Assembly (NCBI RefSeq): GCF_024168825.1
Contig: NZ_JALJWH010000001.1
Location: 4,650,001-4,714,000, forward strand
Direction of reading: 5' to 3'
DNA from: Paenarthrobacter sp. A20
GTDB lineage: Bacteria; Actinomycetota; Actinomycetes; Actinomycetales; Micrococcaceae
DNA: 64,000 nt
In this document: positions 53,740 to 63,655 of the stretch, one piece after another
Layout: every line of letters begins with the position of its first letter
Numbering within the stretch: the first letter of the stretch is position 1
Notes under the pieces: generated by a model
Seen by the model: only the letters and a program-made list of their open reading frames with translations
Databases searched by the model: none
What the model was told of the DNA's origin: nothing
Position numbers and translations under genes: made by a program

Positions 53740-55356
53740 CTAGCCCCTGGTCCCTGTGTAGGTCCAAAGCCTGATCTGGAGGTGTGCCAGCAGGCGTTCA
53801 TCCGCGGATTGCAGGTCCAGGCCAGCCACCTCGCAGGCGCGGCGGAGCCTGTAGTGAACGGTGTTGCGGTGGACAGCCAATTCCTCGGCGCATCTGTTCA
53901 CGTCGCCAAAGAACTCCAGATAAGTCAGGAGTGTCAGCGCGAATTCCGGATAACGGCTGCACAGCCGAGTGATTCCTGCATGGCGCAGGGTGGTCCGCGA
54001 TTCCATCAAATCCAACAATTCCCTGGTCAGGACTGTTGTTTCCACGTCGCTGTACGAGGCCACGCGCACGTCCGGTGTTGCTTCCATGACTTTGAGGACG
54101 CTGCGCACGTGGTCAAGGGTGGCGTGCAGGGCGTCAAGGCGCGGAACGATGGGACCAACTGCTGCCTGCACCTGGAAATGAAGGTGGGTGGTGGCATCAC
54201 GAACAATGGTGTTGACCAGGCGATTGATGGCGGGGAGGGATTTCAGCGGGTCCACATCGGGCAGGATGATGGCCGTTTCCATCCCCAACGCCCCCACGAC
54301 GGCGCCTGGTCGATAGGCTGCCGCGTGGATTGATGCCACTTTGGAGAGCTCTCCCCTGCGGAGCTGAAGCCCCGCCGCGCTCTGGCTAAGCCCGCCCGCC
54401 GAGATCAGTATCAAAGCCGCTGGCTTCGACGGGTCGATGCCTGCCGATTGGGCCTGCGAATGGACTTGTGCCGTTCCACTGAGCAGGCCGGACACACGGT
54501 CCTCGCGCATCGACTGGGACTGCTCATTGCGGTGGCGTACCAATTCGATGGCCGCATGCCGGGCTGCACCCACCATGATGCGGTCCGTGTTGGCCGCCAA
54601 GGGTTCAGCACCTTCCTGCAACCAGATGTATCCCATGACACGGCTGCCCGCGTGAATGCCGATTGCCACACGTTCACGAAGACCCGCATCAAGGTTGGCT
54701 TCCACATGGACAGGCGCTTCAGTGGCCTGCAGGTGCTTGTAGACTCCTGATTCCTTCAGGAGTTTTTGGTACTTTTCAGGGCCACGCCTCGCCAGGATGG
54801 ATAGCCGGCGGAGCTCGTCAACGTCATTGGATGCCGGGGAGTAGGCAAGAACCCGGTTGCCCGGATCTTCGATCACCACGTGCCCGTTGGTCAGTGTGGC
54901 CGTGGTTTGGGCGATTGCGAACAAGTCCCGGTGAACTGACATGGGGGTTTCCCCTGGCACATCGTTCTCACGGACCCGGTCCAGCGCGATGCTCTCGAAC
55001 TTATCCCAACGGAGTCCCGGGGCAACCGCCACCAGCCCAATGCCGGTCGGTTGGAGCAACTCGGCCGCGGATTCCAACTCGGGCTCGCTGCCCTTGACCG
55101 CAACTGCCGTGGGACGGCCCCCCATGATGCGGCGGAGTGCAGGGAGCGCCGCACGCCCGCGAACGCCGATCAACATGACCAGGGCGCCTGGGCGGATCTC
55201 GTCGTCGTCTTCAGCATCAACAATGACAGTTTCGCGGACGGTTCTGTTGTCCTCTGCCGGGGCCAGCAGCAACCGGGCGTTGCCGACACCCAGGTCTTCC
55301 AGGACATCGCTCAATAAGGTGACGACTCCGTCGTCGTCAATTTCCAGGGCTTTCAA
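53740..55356 (-). CDS. PucR/CdaR-type transcriptional regulator
   Basis: A 538-residue regulator. The C-terminal helix-turn-helix is FFGDVNRCAEELAVHRNTVHYRL near residue 490, and the middle has the GGDEF-like CdaR region (LILISAGGLSQSAAGL, AAIILPDVDPLKSL-like stretch). The N-terminus resembles the PucR sensor (ESAAELLQPTGIGLVAVAP). The start TTG 55356 overlies a small GAAGC/GCTTC hairpin that may limit initiation. Coupled to glutaminase and divergent from an amino acid permease, it probably senses an amino acid or amide. Confidence 0.88.
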   Translation of the reverse strand: MKALEIDDDGVVTLLSDVLEDLGVGNARLLLAPAEDNRTVRETVIVDAEDDDEIRPGALVMLIGVRGRAALPALRRIMGGRPTAVAVKGSEPELESAAELLQPTGIGLVAVAPGLRWDKFESIALDRVRENDVPGETPMSVHRDLFAIAQTTATLTNGHVVIEDPGNRVLAYSPASNDVDELRRLSILARRGPEKYQKLLKESGVYKHLQATEAPVHVEANLDAGLRERVAIGIHAGSRVMGYIWLQEGAEPLAANTDRIMVGAARHAAIELVRHRNEQSQSMREDRVSGLLSGTAQVHSQAQSAGIDPSKPAALILISAGGLSQSAAGLQLRRGELSKVASIHAAAYRPGAVVGALGMETAIILPDVDPLKSLPAINRLVNTIVRDATTHLHFQVQAAVGPIVPRLDALHATLDHVRSVLKVMEATPDVRVASYSDVETTVLTRELLDLMESRTTLRHAGITRLCSRYPEFALTLLTYLEFFGDVNRCAEELAVHRNTVHYRLRRACEVAGLDLQSADERLLAHLQIRLWTYTGTRG

Positions 55357-55695
55357 CGAAGCTATCGCTTCCTCTCCACATCAGTTTCTTCAGCAGTACG
55401 CTTCCTCGCCATTGAGGGCGCCGCCGGTACATGTGCGCAGGCACGCACAGCGAGAAACATTACCGGCCCTTCAGAACAGCAGTGTTGTCCTCCCGGCACA
55501 AGAGCCGGGCCCTGAATTTGGTTCGCCAGCCAATTTGTTGTCGACGGCAGCGACCTAGAGTTGGTGACTGTCCCACACACCACAAAGACTGCCTGCAGTG
55601 CGGCCAATTTCAGGCGCAATTGCCAAGCAGTCAGCCCCACGTTGTGGAGTATTGAGCCACCTGAGGTGGCAACGGAGTCAAAGGAGACCCCCGAA
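55357..55695. other. divergent intergenic region
   Basis: The 339 bases between the PucR-type regulator and the permease hold no gene. The frame of the permease is open back to 55561, but the encoded residues are unlike the family. The region must contain the two divergent promoters; I see no strong palindrome. Confidence 0.55.
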
Positions 55696-57174
55696 GTGAT
55701 ACCCACCCCTGCGTCCACACAAACCCTTCCCTCCCCAACAGACCTGGCCGCCAGTCCGCCGTCGAACGCTTTCGCCCAAGAGGAAACCGGCTACCGCAAG
55801 ACCCTCAAGCCCCGGCAAATCCAGATGATCGCCATCGGCGGCGCAATCGGTACCGGGCTGTTCATGGGCGCCGGAGGACGTCTCAACGGATCCGGACCTG
55901 CGCTGGTCCTGGTCTATGCCGTCTGCGGATTCTTCGCGTTCCTGATCCTCCGGGCACTGGGCGAGTTGGTGCTGTACCGCCCCACGTCGGGCTCTTTTGT
56001 TTCTTATGCCCGCGAGTTTTACGGCGAGAAAATGGCCTACACCGCCGGCTGGCTGTACTTCCTGAACTGGGCCATGACCTCGATTGTGGACGTCACCGCC
56101 GTTGCCCTCTACGTGAAGTTCTGGGGCCAGTATTGGGCGCCCATCAATGACGTCCCGCAGTGGTTGATCGCGTTGATCGCTTTGGTAGTGGTGCTCTCCC
56201 TGAACCTGGTGTCCGTGAAGATCTTTGGCGAGATGGAGTTCTGGTTCGCCATGATCAAGGTGGGCGCCCTGGTGACGTTCCTCGTGGTGGGAATCTGCTT
56301 CATTGTTTTCGGCGGCCGGACGGACGTGGGCATTCCGGGCTTCAACGTCATCGCCGAGAACGGCGGCATGTTCCCCATGGGCTCCGTGGCGCCGCTCCTG
56401 GCGATCAGCGGTGTGGTGTTTGCCTACGCTGCGGTGGAACTCGTGGGCACCGCGGCCGGCGAAACGGCCGAACCCCACAAGGTAATGCCAAAAGCGGTAA
56501 ATACCGTAGTGATCCGCATCGGAGTCTTCTACGTCGGCTCCGTCCTGCTGCTCTCGCTGCTGCTTCCCTTCACGTCCTACAAGGCCGGCGAATCCCCCTT
56601 TGTCACCTTCTTCTCGCACCTCGGCGATCCGCAGGCCGGTGCCATCTCCGCATCCGTGATGAACTTCGTGGTCCTCACGGCGGCGCTCTCCAGCCTCAAC
56701 GCCGGGCTGTACTCCACCGGCCGCATCCTCCGCTCCATGGCAGTGAACGGCTCGGCTCCGCAGTTCACCGGACGGATCAGCGCGTCCGGAGTGCCTTACG
56801 GCGGCATCCTGCTCACGGCCGTCATCACCTTGGTGGGCGTTGCATTGAACGCCGTTGTCCCTTCGCAGGTCTTTGAGATCGTGCTGGAAATCTCAGCGGT
56901 GGGCATCATCGGCGGCTGGGCCACCATCATGCTCTGCCACATCAAGCTCCAGAGCTGGGTTCGCAGCGGCAAGGTTGCCCGGCCAGCGTTCCGGCTGTTC
57001 GGCGCCCCCTTCACCTCTTACCTCACGCTCGGTTTCCTGGCCTTTGTCCTGGTCACCATGGGGTTCTCGGAAACAGGTCGCTGGGTGCTGGCCTCGCTGC
57101 TGGTCCTGGTGCCGCTGCTGATCGCCGGCTGGTACGCGTATCGCGGCCGCATCCGCACCGCCCTGACGTCCTAG
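55696..57174 (+). CDS. amino acid permease, AAT family (asparagine-permease-like)
   Basis: A 492-residue, 12-helix transporter. Helix 1 is [20 protein letters not shown], and helix 6 has [21 protein letters not shown], both typical of the AroP/GabP/AnsP group. GTG 55696 lies 9 nt after a full AAGGAG site, so I reject the longer frame. It imports an amino acid; the glutaminase and regulator divergent upstream point to glutamine/asparagine, whereas the decarboxylase immediately downstream points to an amino acid with a basic side chain. Confidence 0.9.
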   Translation: MIPTPASTQTLPSPTDLAASPPSNAFAQEETGYRKTLKPRQIQMIAIGGAIGTGLFMGAGGRLNGSGPALVLVYAVCGFFAFLILRALGELVLYRPTSGSFVSYAREFYGEKMAYTAGWLYFLNWAMTSIVDVTAVALYVKFWGQYWAPINDVPQWLIALIALVVVLSLNLVSVKIFGEMEFWFAMIKVGALVTFLVVGICFIVFGGRTDVGIPGFNVIAENGGMFPMGSVAPLLAISGVVFAYAAVELVGTAAGETAEPHKVMPKAVNTVVIRIGVFYVGSVLLLSLLLPFTSYKAGESPFVTFFSHLGDPQAGAISASVMNFVVLTAALSSLNAGLYSTGRILRSMAVNGSAPQFTGRISASGVPYGGILLTAVITLVGVALNAVVPSQVFEIVLEISAVGIIGGWATIMLCHIKLQSWVRSGKVARPAFRLFGAPFTSYLTLGFLAFVLVTMGFSETGRWVLASLLVLVPLLIAGWYAYRGRIRTALTS

Positions 57175-57202
57175 ACCCCTTTTCAGTTTGAAAGTGAAAC
57201 AC

Positions 57203-59920
57203 ATGAGCACCCCTTCCCCGTCCCCCAAAATCGGCACCCCCAGCAGGGCCTGGCGGTCCCGTGCCGACGCTTGGGAGTTTTTGGGATACGCCCTCAGGCA
57301 GCTCGCCTCGGCCCGGCACCAGGAGTCCGGTTTGCTGTCCCAGATCGATAGGACCTTTGCCCTCCTGGCAGCGGTGGAACCGTATTGGGCAGAGCCTGGA
57401 GTCAACGCTGTGGCCCAGTTGCGCCAGTTAATCGACGACGGCGAACCCCAGGCCGCGCTCCAGCTTCTGGGCGGTTTGTCCCACCTCCCGCTCGCCTCTG
57501 CCGGGGAAACAGCTGCGGTGCCGCGCGCTGAGCTCCCGGACGAGGAAGTTGTTGACCAGTCCGAGCCGGCTGACCGGCCACGCTTCGAGGTCCTGGTGGT
57601 GGATACCATTGAGCCCGAAGAATCCGAAGCGCTCAAGAACACCATGGCTGCGCAGCGCCGCCCTTCGGATGCGTTCACCTACACTGTCACCGTGGTTCCC
57701 AGCTATGAGGATGCCTTGGTGGCCATCATGCTGAACCCTGATATCCAGTCTGTTGTCCTTCGCCCGGGCTTCTCCCTCCGCAGCTCCCATCTCTTGGGCA
57801 GCGACCTCCAACGGTTCCTGGTCCGGCACACCTCCGCAGACTTGCAGGACTCACGGCCTATCGAGCGAATCCTTGCCCTGGCCGAGGCTGTCTCCGGGCT
57901 TCGGCCGGAGCTTGATGTCTACCTGGTGGCAGGGGTTTCCATCGAGTCGCTGGCTGGATCCCTGACGCGAAAGTTCCGGCGGATTTTCCGGCGACAGGAC
58001 CATTTGGACCTGCATCTGTCACTGCTGTCCGGGGTGGCCGAACGCTACGAAACGCCGTTCTTCACGGCGTTGCAGGACTACAGCCGCCGCCCGGCCAGTG
58101 TCTTCCATGCCCTGCCAATTTCCCGGGGCGCGTCGGTAGGGACGTCACCGTGGATCCGGGACATGGCCGATTTTTACGGGACAAACCTGCTGTTGGCCGA
58201 AACGTCCGCCACCTCGGGCGGTCTGGACTCTTTGCTGGATCCCCACGGCTCCATCAAACGCGCGCAGGAACTCGCCGCCCGCGCCTTTGGGGCGCAACGA
58301 ACCTACTTTGTCACCAACGGCACATCCACGGCCAACAAAATCGTGCACCAGTCACTGCTTGCCCCGGGCGATGTTGTGCTGGTGGACCGCAACTGCCACA
58401 AATCCCACCACTACGCCTTTGTGCTTGCCGGTGCCCGTGTGTCCTACTTGGATGCCTATCCCCTGGACAAGTACGCGTTTTATGGTGCTGTCCCTCTGGC
58501 CAGCCTGAAGCGCAGGCTCCTGGAGTACCGGCGGGCAGGCCGGCTCCACGAGGTGAAGATGGTGACCCTCACCAACTGCACGTTTGATGGAGTCGTCTAC
58601 GACGTCGAAAGGGTCATGGAGGAATGCCTGGCCATCAAACCGGATCTGGTTTTCCTGTGGGACGAGGCGTGGTTTGCCTTCGCCCGCTCCCATCCGGTGT
58701 ACCGCCGTCGAACCGGCATGGCGGCAGCAGCCGCTCTGGAAGCTTCCTTCAGCGATCCTGCCTACGCCGCCCGGTACGCGGAACAGGCCGCTGCCCTTCA
58801 TGACCCGGCCACCGGCGAACCCCTTGATGACGACGCCTGGCTCACCACCAGGCTGATTCCGGATCCTGCCAAGGCACGCCTGCGGGTCTACGCAACGCAG
58901 TCAACCCACAAAACGTTGACCTCGCTGCGGCAGGGTTCCATGATCCACGTGTATGACCAGGACTTCGCCGGCTCCAACCGGGAGTCCTTCCGCGAGGCGT
59001 ACATGACCCACACGTCCACCTCCCCCAACTACCAAATTCTGGCTTCCCTGGACATTGGCAGACGACAGGTGGAACTGGAAGGTTTCGGCCTGGTGCAACG
59101 GCAATCGGACCTTGCCGTGTCCGTGGCCCAAGCCGTGGCCCGGCATCCCCTGCTGAAGAAGTACTTCCGTGTGCTGACCTCGCGGGACCTCATCGGTCCG
59201 CGCTATAGGGAAACCGGCTCCAGCATGCCGCTGCGGGATGGGCTGGCCGAGCTGGAGGATGCCTGGCAGCGGGACGAGTTCGTCATCGATCCCAGCCGCC
59301 TGACGCTGGACATCAGCAAGACAGGGATCGACGGCGACACTTTCCGCCACAGCTACCTCATGGACGATCACGGCATCCAGGTGAACAAGACGTCACGGAA
59401 CACGGTGCTGTTCATGACCAACATCGGCACGTCCCGAAGCTCCGTGGCGTACCTGATCGAGGTCCTGGTGAAACTCGCTGAGGGCTTTGAGAATCCACAT
59501 CCATCGTCGCGGGCTCGGACGCTACCTGCCTCATCCGATGCTCCGCGTCCCACTCCCCCGCTCCCGGACTTCAGCACCTTTGCCGCGCGCTTCCGTACGG
59601 ATGATTCCTGCGAGGACGGTGATATCCGGGCCGCCTACTTTGAGAGTTACAAGCCCGATTCCACGGTGTACCTGTCCGCGGCTGAGGTGGCTGCGGCGGT
59701 GGCCGCGGGACAGGAAGTGGTCTCGGCAGGGTTCGTTACGCCGTATCCGCCCGGGTTCCCCATCCTGGTCCCGGGGCAGGTGATTACCCGGCAAACCCTC
59801 GAATTCATGGCCGCCTTGGATACGCGTGAAATCCATGGGTTCGATCACGAACGGGGGTACCGGGTGTTCGTGGAGCCTGCTTCTTCTTCTGTTCTCGAGC
59901 TGGTGGCTGTGGCGTCCTAG
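57203..59920 (+). CDS. Orn/Lys/Arg-type PLP decarboxylase
   Basis: A 905-residue PLP enzyme of the group III decarboxylase family, longer than the usual 700-780. Residues about 1-125 are an unassigned N-terminal segment, then a flavodoxin-like wing (FEVLVVDTIEPEESE), then the PLP core with TYFVTNGTSTANKIV, DRNCHKSHHYAFVLAG, FLWDEAWFAFARSHPVYRRR and the PLP-binding Lys in STHKTLTSLRQGSM, and a C-terminal domain with PYPPGFPILVPGQ. It would decarboxylate ornithine, lysine or arginine. ATG 57203; TTG 57188 is possible. It is coupled to the permease upstream. Confidence 0.9.
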   Translation: MSTPSPSPKIGTPSRAWRSRADAWEFLGYALRQLASARHQESGLLSQIDRTFALLAAVEPYWAEPGVNAVAQLRQLIDDGEPQAALQLLGGLSHLPLASAGETAAVPRAELPDEEVVDQSEPADRPRFEVLVVDTIEPEESEALKNTMAAQRRPSDAFTYTVTVVPSYEDALVAIMLNPDIQSVVLRPGFSLRSSHLLGSDLQRFLVRHTSADLQDSRPIERILALAEAVSGLRPELDVYLVAGVSIESLAGSLTRKFRRIFRRQDHLDLHLSLLSGVAERYETPFFTALQDYSRRPASVFHALPISRGASVGTSPWIRDMADFYGTNLLLAETSATSGGLDSLLDPHGSIKRAQELAARAFGAQRTYFVTNGTSTANKIVHQSLLAPGDVVLVDRNCHKSHHYAFVLAGARVSYLDAYPLDKYAFYGAVPLASLKRRLLEYRRAGRLHEVKMVTLTNCTFDGVVYDVERVMEECLAIKPDLVFLWDEAWFAFARSHPVYRRRTGMAAAAALEASFSDPAYAARYAEQAAALHDPATGEPLDDDAWLTTRLIPDPAKARLRVYATQSTHKTLTSLRQGSMIHVYDQDFAGSNRESFREAYMTHTSTSPNYQILASLDIGRRQVELEGFGLVQRQSDLAVSVAQAVARHPLLKKYFRVLTSRDLIGPRYRETGSSMPLRDGLAELEDAWQRDEFVIDPSRLTLDISKTGIDGDTFRHSYLMDDHGIQVNKTSRNTVLFMTNIGTSRSSVAYLIEVLVKLAEGFENPHPSSRARTLPASSDAPRPTPPLPDFSTFAARFRTDDSCEDGDIRAAYFESYKPDSTVYLSAAEVAAAVAAGQEVVSAGFVTPYPPGFPILVPGQVITRQTLEFMAALDTREIHGFDHERGYRVFVEPASSSVLELVAVAS

Positions 59921-60954
59921 GCTTTCGCGCTCCAACCGAAGGCAGGGGCGACGTGCTTGGCGGCGTTGCCCAGCAGCTTGGCGTTGTAGTCGACGCCAAG
60001 CTGGTTGGGCACCGTGAGAAGGACCGTGTCGGCTGCTTGCACGGCTGCGTCCTTCGCAAGTTCGTCCGCCACTTGATCCGGCTCGCCGATGTAGCTTTTC
60101 CCGAAGCGGGACAAGGCGCCGTCGAGAATTCCCACTTGGTCTTGGCTGTCCGCTTGGGCTCGGAGACCGAAGTAGTGGTTGTCGACGTCGTCCACGATGG
60201 GGATCACGCTGCGGCTGACGGAAATCCTTGGTTCAAAGTCGTGCCCTGCGGCGGCCCAGGCTTCGCGGAACATTCGGATCTGCTCGGCTTGCAGTTCATC
60301 GAAAGGCACTCCCGTGTCCTCAGTGAGGAGGGTTGAGCTCATGAGGTTCATGCCTTGCTCTGCTGCCCAGACTGCAGTCTTCCGGGTTCCGGCGCCCCAC
60401 CAGATTCTCTGCGGGAGGCCGGGTGACTGGGGTTGGATGGGCAGCAGACCTGTGGCCCCGCCGGAGTAATGTGGGTCCGCTTCGGCCACCCCGTGCCCGG
60501 CGATGGCTTTGCGGAACAATGCAGTGTGGCGGCGGGCCATGTCGCCACCGTCCTCACCGTCCTCGGGGACGTAGCCGAAGTTGGATGCTCCGTTCCGTGC
60601 GGGTTCGGGTGAACCACGGCTCACTCCGAGCTGCAGCCGCCCATCACTGATGAGGTCCGTGGCTGCTGCTTCCTCGGCCATGTAGAGGCTGTTTTCGTAC
60701 CTCATGTCGATGACGCCGGTCCCCATTTCGATCCGGCTGGTCCGTGCCGCAATAGCGCTCAGCAGTGGAAAGGGCGATGCTTGCTGCCGGGCGAAGTGGT
60801 GCACCCGGAAGAAGGCTCCGTCGATGCCCAGTTCCTCAGCAGCCACAGCGAGTTCGATCCCCTGTTTCAGGGCCTCCCCAGCCGTTGGCACGAGGGAACC
60901 GGGGACGCGGGCCCAGTGACCGAAGGAGAGGAAACCGATCCGTTTGTTGTGCAT
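59917..60954 (-). CDS. LLM-class flavin-dependent oxidoreductase
   Basis: A 345-residue luciferase-like monooxygenase. It begins RIGFLSFGHWARVPGS, has the FMN-binding barrel strands (FFRVHHFARQQASPF, IEMGTGVIDMRYEN) and the SRGSPEPA loop, and ends near the usual length. It oxidises a small organic compound with reduced FMN and oxygen; the substrate is not predictable. Its stop overlaps the decarboxylase stop within CTAG, so the two genes converge with no spacer. ATG 60954. Confidence 0.9.
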   Translation of the reverse strand: MHNKRIGFLSFGHWARVPGSLVPTAGEALKQGIELAVAAEELGIDGAFFRVHHFARQQASPFPLLSAIAARTSRIEMGTGVIDMRYENSLYMAEEAAATDLISDGRLQLGVSRGSPEPARNGASNFGYVPEDGEDGGDMARRHTALFRKAIAGHGVAEADPHYSGGATGLLPIQPQSPGLPQRIWWGAGTRKTAVWAAEQGMNLMSSTLLTEDTGVPFDELQAEQIRMFREAWAAAGHDFEPRISVSRSVIPIVDDVDNHYFGLRAQADSQDQVGILDGALSRFGKSYIGEPDQVADELAKDAAVQAADTVLLTVPNQLGVDYNAKLLGNAAKHVAPAFGWSAKA

Positions 60955-61055
60955 GTTCGGGACAACTCCGCGAGGGCCCGGAGAATTCCACGGAGCCCCT
61001 CGTCCGCCTCTCAGCGTCTTCCGAAAGTGATTCAGAATCCGTCGAGTGCATTAGG

Positions 61056-61061
61056 TATAGT
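61056..61061 (+). promoter_or_regulatory. possible -10 element before the DUF1023 gene
   Basis: TATAGT in a locally AT-richer stretch, 36 bp before the GTG start. A TTCAGA hexamer 19 bp upstream could serve as a poor -35. Weak evidence. Confidence 0.3.
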
Positions 61062-61097
61062 GGAGCCGTCGGCGGTTTATCTATTTGATGGAGTAAA

Positions 61098-63017
61098 GTG
61101 AATTTCGACACGGGGGTTGCCGATCGTCTGATCGGTGCATGTCGAGACGCAGCCCGTACGCTGCAGGATCAACGCGGCGGACGGGAGTCGATCTCAACGG
61201 CTGCCCTTACGGAATTCCGGGGCGTGTTCGCTGACTGTTTCCGGGAGAACGTTGCCGCTGAACGGGCGGCCCGTTCGGAGCTGGTCCATATGTTGGAAGA
61301 TGTTGCCCGTCAGGTCCAGGATGCGAAGAGCGCCGCGGAGGTTGAGCAGCGTCGCTTGGATGACGTGACGGAGTGGGTGCTTGCCTCCGGCTGGGTGCGT
61401 GCTGGCGGGGGTGTTGGAGTGAATGTGGGGCCGCGCCCGTCGATGGAGGAGACTGACCGTCCGGTGGTGAGCGTGAACACTGTGCGGCAGGGGTTGCGTG
61501 TCTGGGCGAGTGGAAGCACTGCTGGGGCGAGTTCCGCTGATCCGGACACCTTGGAATCCGCAGTGTCAACCTTCAGGATCCAGGACGGCTCAGACCGAGG
61601 CGCGGCCAACAGAGTCAGTGCAGCTATGTCCGAGTTCGAGGACAGGTGCTCCTGGGCGCACTCTGATCTCGACGCTGTCCGTGGCGGGCTGCGACGGTTC
61701 CTGGAAGACAACCATCAGGACGCGACCCGGCTTTCCGACATCGCGTCCACGTTCCGCGCTGCCGGTGGGAGCGGTGACCTCGGGCAGATAACGGTATCGA
61801 ACGGCGTTCTTGTGCTTGCAACGGCGCCGATGACCTTATCGGGCTCGGCGCTGCTGGGCTACTTGTCCACTGCATCCGAGGCTGACGTGAAGGCATTGGC
61901 CACAATACCCGGATGGCAGCAGACCCTGCGAGGCTTGGACCCATCGAAGATCGGGACTTGGTGGGCGGGCATGAACGCGGGAGCCCACCCTGCAGCGAAC
62001 GAGTCCGGGCTCACGCAGGTGCAGGAGCTCCTGCTGGCTGCGGCTCCGGCCATGTTCGGCGCTTTGGACGGGATGCCCGCACTGGCTAGGGTCCGGGCTA
62101 ACCAGTTGAACGCGCCAAGCCTGCTCCGCGCGGCGGAGAAAGACCTGGAAACAGCCCGGAAGTTGTCGGGGATCGGGCAAGCACACCACGACCCGAACCG
62201 AACAAAGATGCTGGAAAATGAGGTGGCCTACCTGAAGCAGGTGGAAGCCGGGGACGTACGGCTTTACCTCTATGACCGGGACCAGTCCCGGATTGTGCAA
62301 ATGATCGGCACCCCAGACCCCAACACACGGCATGTGATCACCTACGTCCCGGGAACGTTCACCGGACTGAACATCTTCTACGAAGGCGGCGTACAGCAGG
62401 TCTCGAAATACCTCAATAACAACGTGCCGGGGACGGTGGCTTTCGTCTATAAGGATGGGCGGTTCCCCGGAGAGGCGGACACCGCAGGAGGTCCCAACCT
62501 GGCGAGAATTGGTGAGGCGAACGACGAGAACCTTGCACGCACCTCGGGGCAGCAACTGGCAGGTTTCGAGACCGGGATGCGCACTGACCCCTACCTGAAC
62601 GGTGCCGAGCAAACTGGCATCGGGCACAGCTGGGGCCTGGCGAACCTCACCAGTTCCGAGGTCGCCGGAGCCCGATATGACAAGGTGATTTCCCTCGCCG
62701 GGGCCGGAATGCTCCCGGACTGGAAACCACAGCCAACCACGGAATACTCGAACCTGTACTACTATGATCTGCTCGTCCATGGTCAGGGAGTTCCCAACCT
62801 CATCACGAAGAGAGGGGTGGTGTGGGATGGAAATAACCCCATTCATCGGGATGAGTTCGAACAGCACTATTACCGCGGCCCCCACGACGACCAACTTAGG
62901 GCGATTAACACCGTCGAAGAAGGGAACATCCTCATGGAAAACCACAACCTCATCGCCTCCGACAGCAAAGACAACAAGAAAGCGCTCAAAGACATGCTTG
63001 GAATTGTGACTCGATGA
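61098..63017 (+). CDS. DUF1023 alpha/beta hydrolase with helical N-terminus
   Basis: A 639-residue protein. The first about 240 residues are helical and Ala/Arg/Glu-rich (ACRDAARTLQDQRGG, LVHMLEDVARQVQDAKSAA, DRCSWAHSDLDAVRGGLRRF), like the WXG100/LXG-type delivery segments of type VII-linked proteins. The rest is the DUF1023 hydrolase, with nucleophile elbow GHSWG (Ser511) and Asp/His positions in the last 100 residues. No signal peptide is visible. GTG 61098 has GGAG at 7 nt. The stop overlaps the lipoprotein ATG (ATGA). Substrate unknown. Confidence 0.85.
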   Translation: MNFDTGVADRLIGACRDAARTLQDQRGGRESISTAALTEFRGVFADCFRENVAAERAARSELVHMLEDVARQVQDAKSAAEVEQRRLDDVTEWVLASGWVRAGGGVGVNVGPRPSMEETDRPVVSVNTVRQGLRVWASGSTAGASSADPDTLESAVSTFRIQDGSDRGAANRVSAAMSEFEDRCSWAHSDLDAVRGGLRRFLEDNHQDATRLSDIASTFRAAGGSGDLGQITVSNGVLVLATAPMTLSGSALLGYLSTASEADVKALATIPGWQQTLRGLDPSKIGTWWAGMNAGAHPAANESGLTQVQELLLAAAPAMFGALDGMPALARVRANQLNAPSLLRAAEKDLETARKLSGIGQAHHDPNRTKMLENEVAYLKQVEAGDVRLYLYDRDQSRIVQMIGTPDPNTRHVITYVPGTFTGLNIFYEGGVQQVSKYLNNNVPGTVAFVYKDGRFPGEADTAGGPNLARIGEANDENLARTSGQQLAGFETGMRTDPYLNGAEQTGIGHSWGLANLTSSEVAGARYDKVISLAGAGMLPDWKPQPTTEYSNLYYYDLLVHGQGVPNLITKRGVVWDGNNPIHRDEFEQHYYRGPHDDQLRAINTVEEGNILMENHNLIASDSKDNKKALKDMLGIVTR

Positions 63018-63565
63018 TAGGGCGACGCGGCACCATGGCGTTGTTGCTGGCGGGCCTCATGGGGCTTACGGGTTGCGCCGGAACCCCAAATACGAGTTCG
63101 ACAGAGTCAACTGTGCCAAGCGCCACCAAAACACAGGAGGAACCGGTGAAAGTTGAACTGACATGGCAGGATGCCAAAGCTCATACCCAAGCTCTGGAAC
63201 TGGAGATCGCCGCCCAAGTCCCTGAAGACGCCGTTATCTCGATCGATCAGAAGACGAAGGGCATGCTTCTGTCCTGCAACCGAACCAAACACAGCTGGAA
63301 TGGTTCAACGACAATCACGGTCACCGAAGGAACCAAAATCGAGCCGATCCTGAAAGAAATCAAAACCCACTATCAGAGTGGACAATACGTCGTCGAGGAC
63401 AGGCTTGATATCAGAGGATCATACGAAGTCCAGATAAGCCCTCACAATACGAGCGATGAAAACTACATTGTCGCCGAAGGGTTAGCCCCAAACCAGATCC
63501 GCATTGATTCGGGCTCTGAGTGTTTCACGTTGCCAGAAGGTATTTACCCGGGCGGGAATTTTTAG
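63014..63565 (+). CDS. small lipoprotein, copy 1
   Basis: A 183-residue lipoprotein: basic start MIGRRGT, hydrophobic core and lipobox LTGC with Cys21, then a Ser/Thr/Glu linker and a mature domain with a Cys pair (LLSCNRTKHSWNGST and SECFTLPEG). I recognise no family. It is translationally coupled to the hydrolase and has a paralogue 87 bp downstream. Position after a putative secreted effector suggests an immunity or accessory role at the membrane surface; that is inference. Confidence 0.8.
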   Translation: MIGRRGTMALLLAGLMGLTGCAGTPNTSSTESTVPSATKTQEEPVKVELTWQDAKAHTQALELEIAAQVPEDAVISIDQKTKGMLLSCNRTKHSWNGSTTITVTEGTKIEPILKEIKTHYQSGQYVVEDRLDIRGSYEVQISPHNTSDENYIVAEGLAPNQIRIDSGSECFTLPEGIYPGGNF

Positions 63566-63655
63566 ATCCTCATGAAAAACCAGAACCTCCTCGCCTCGTA
63601 CAGCGAGGACAACGTGCACGTGCCCAAGTGCATGCTGGGAAGTGCAATTCGGTGA
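63566..63655 (+). pseudogene. degenerate copy of the DUF1023 hydrolase C-terminus
   Basis: Ninety bases, 29 codons plus a TGA, that align without gaps with the last 90 bases of the hydrolase gene (62928-63017): 16 of 29 residues are identical (ILM, LLAS, DN, MLG landmarks). There is no start with a ribosome site. Its stop overlaps the next lipoprotein start as GTGA, reproducing the coupling of the intact pair. It is the trace of a tandem duplication. Confidence 0.85.

Noticed and set aside
52026..53774. A 582-codon plus-strand frame
   Set aside because: Antisense to alkD-like and glutaminase genes, which carry clear motifs.
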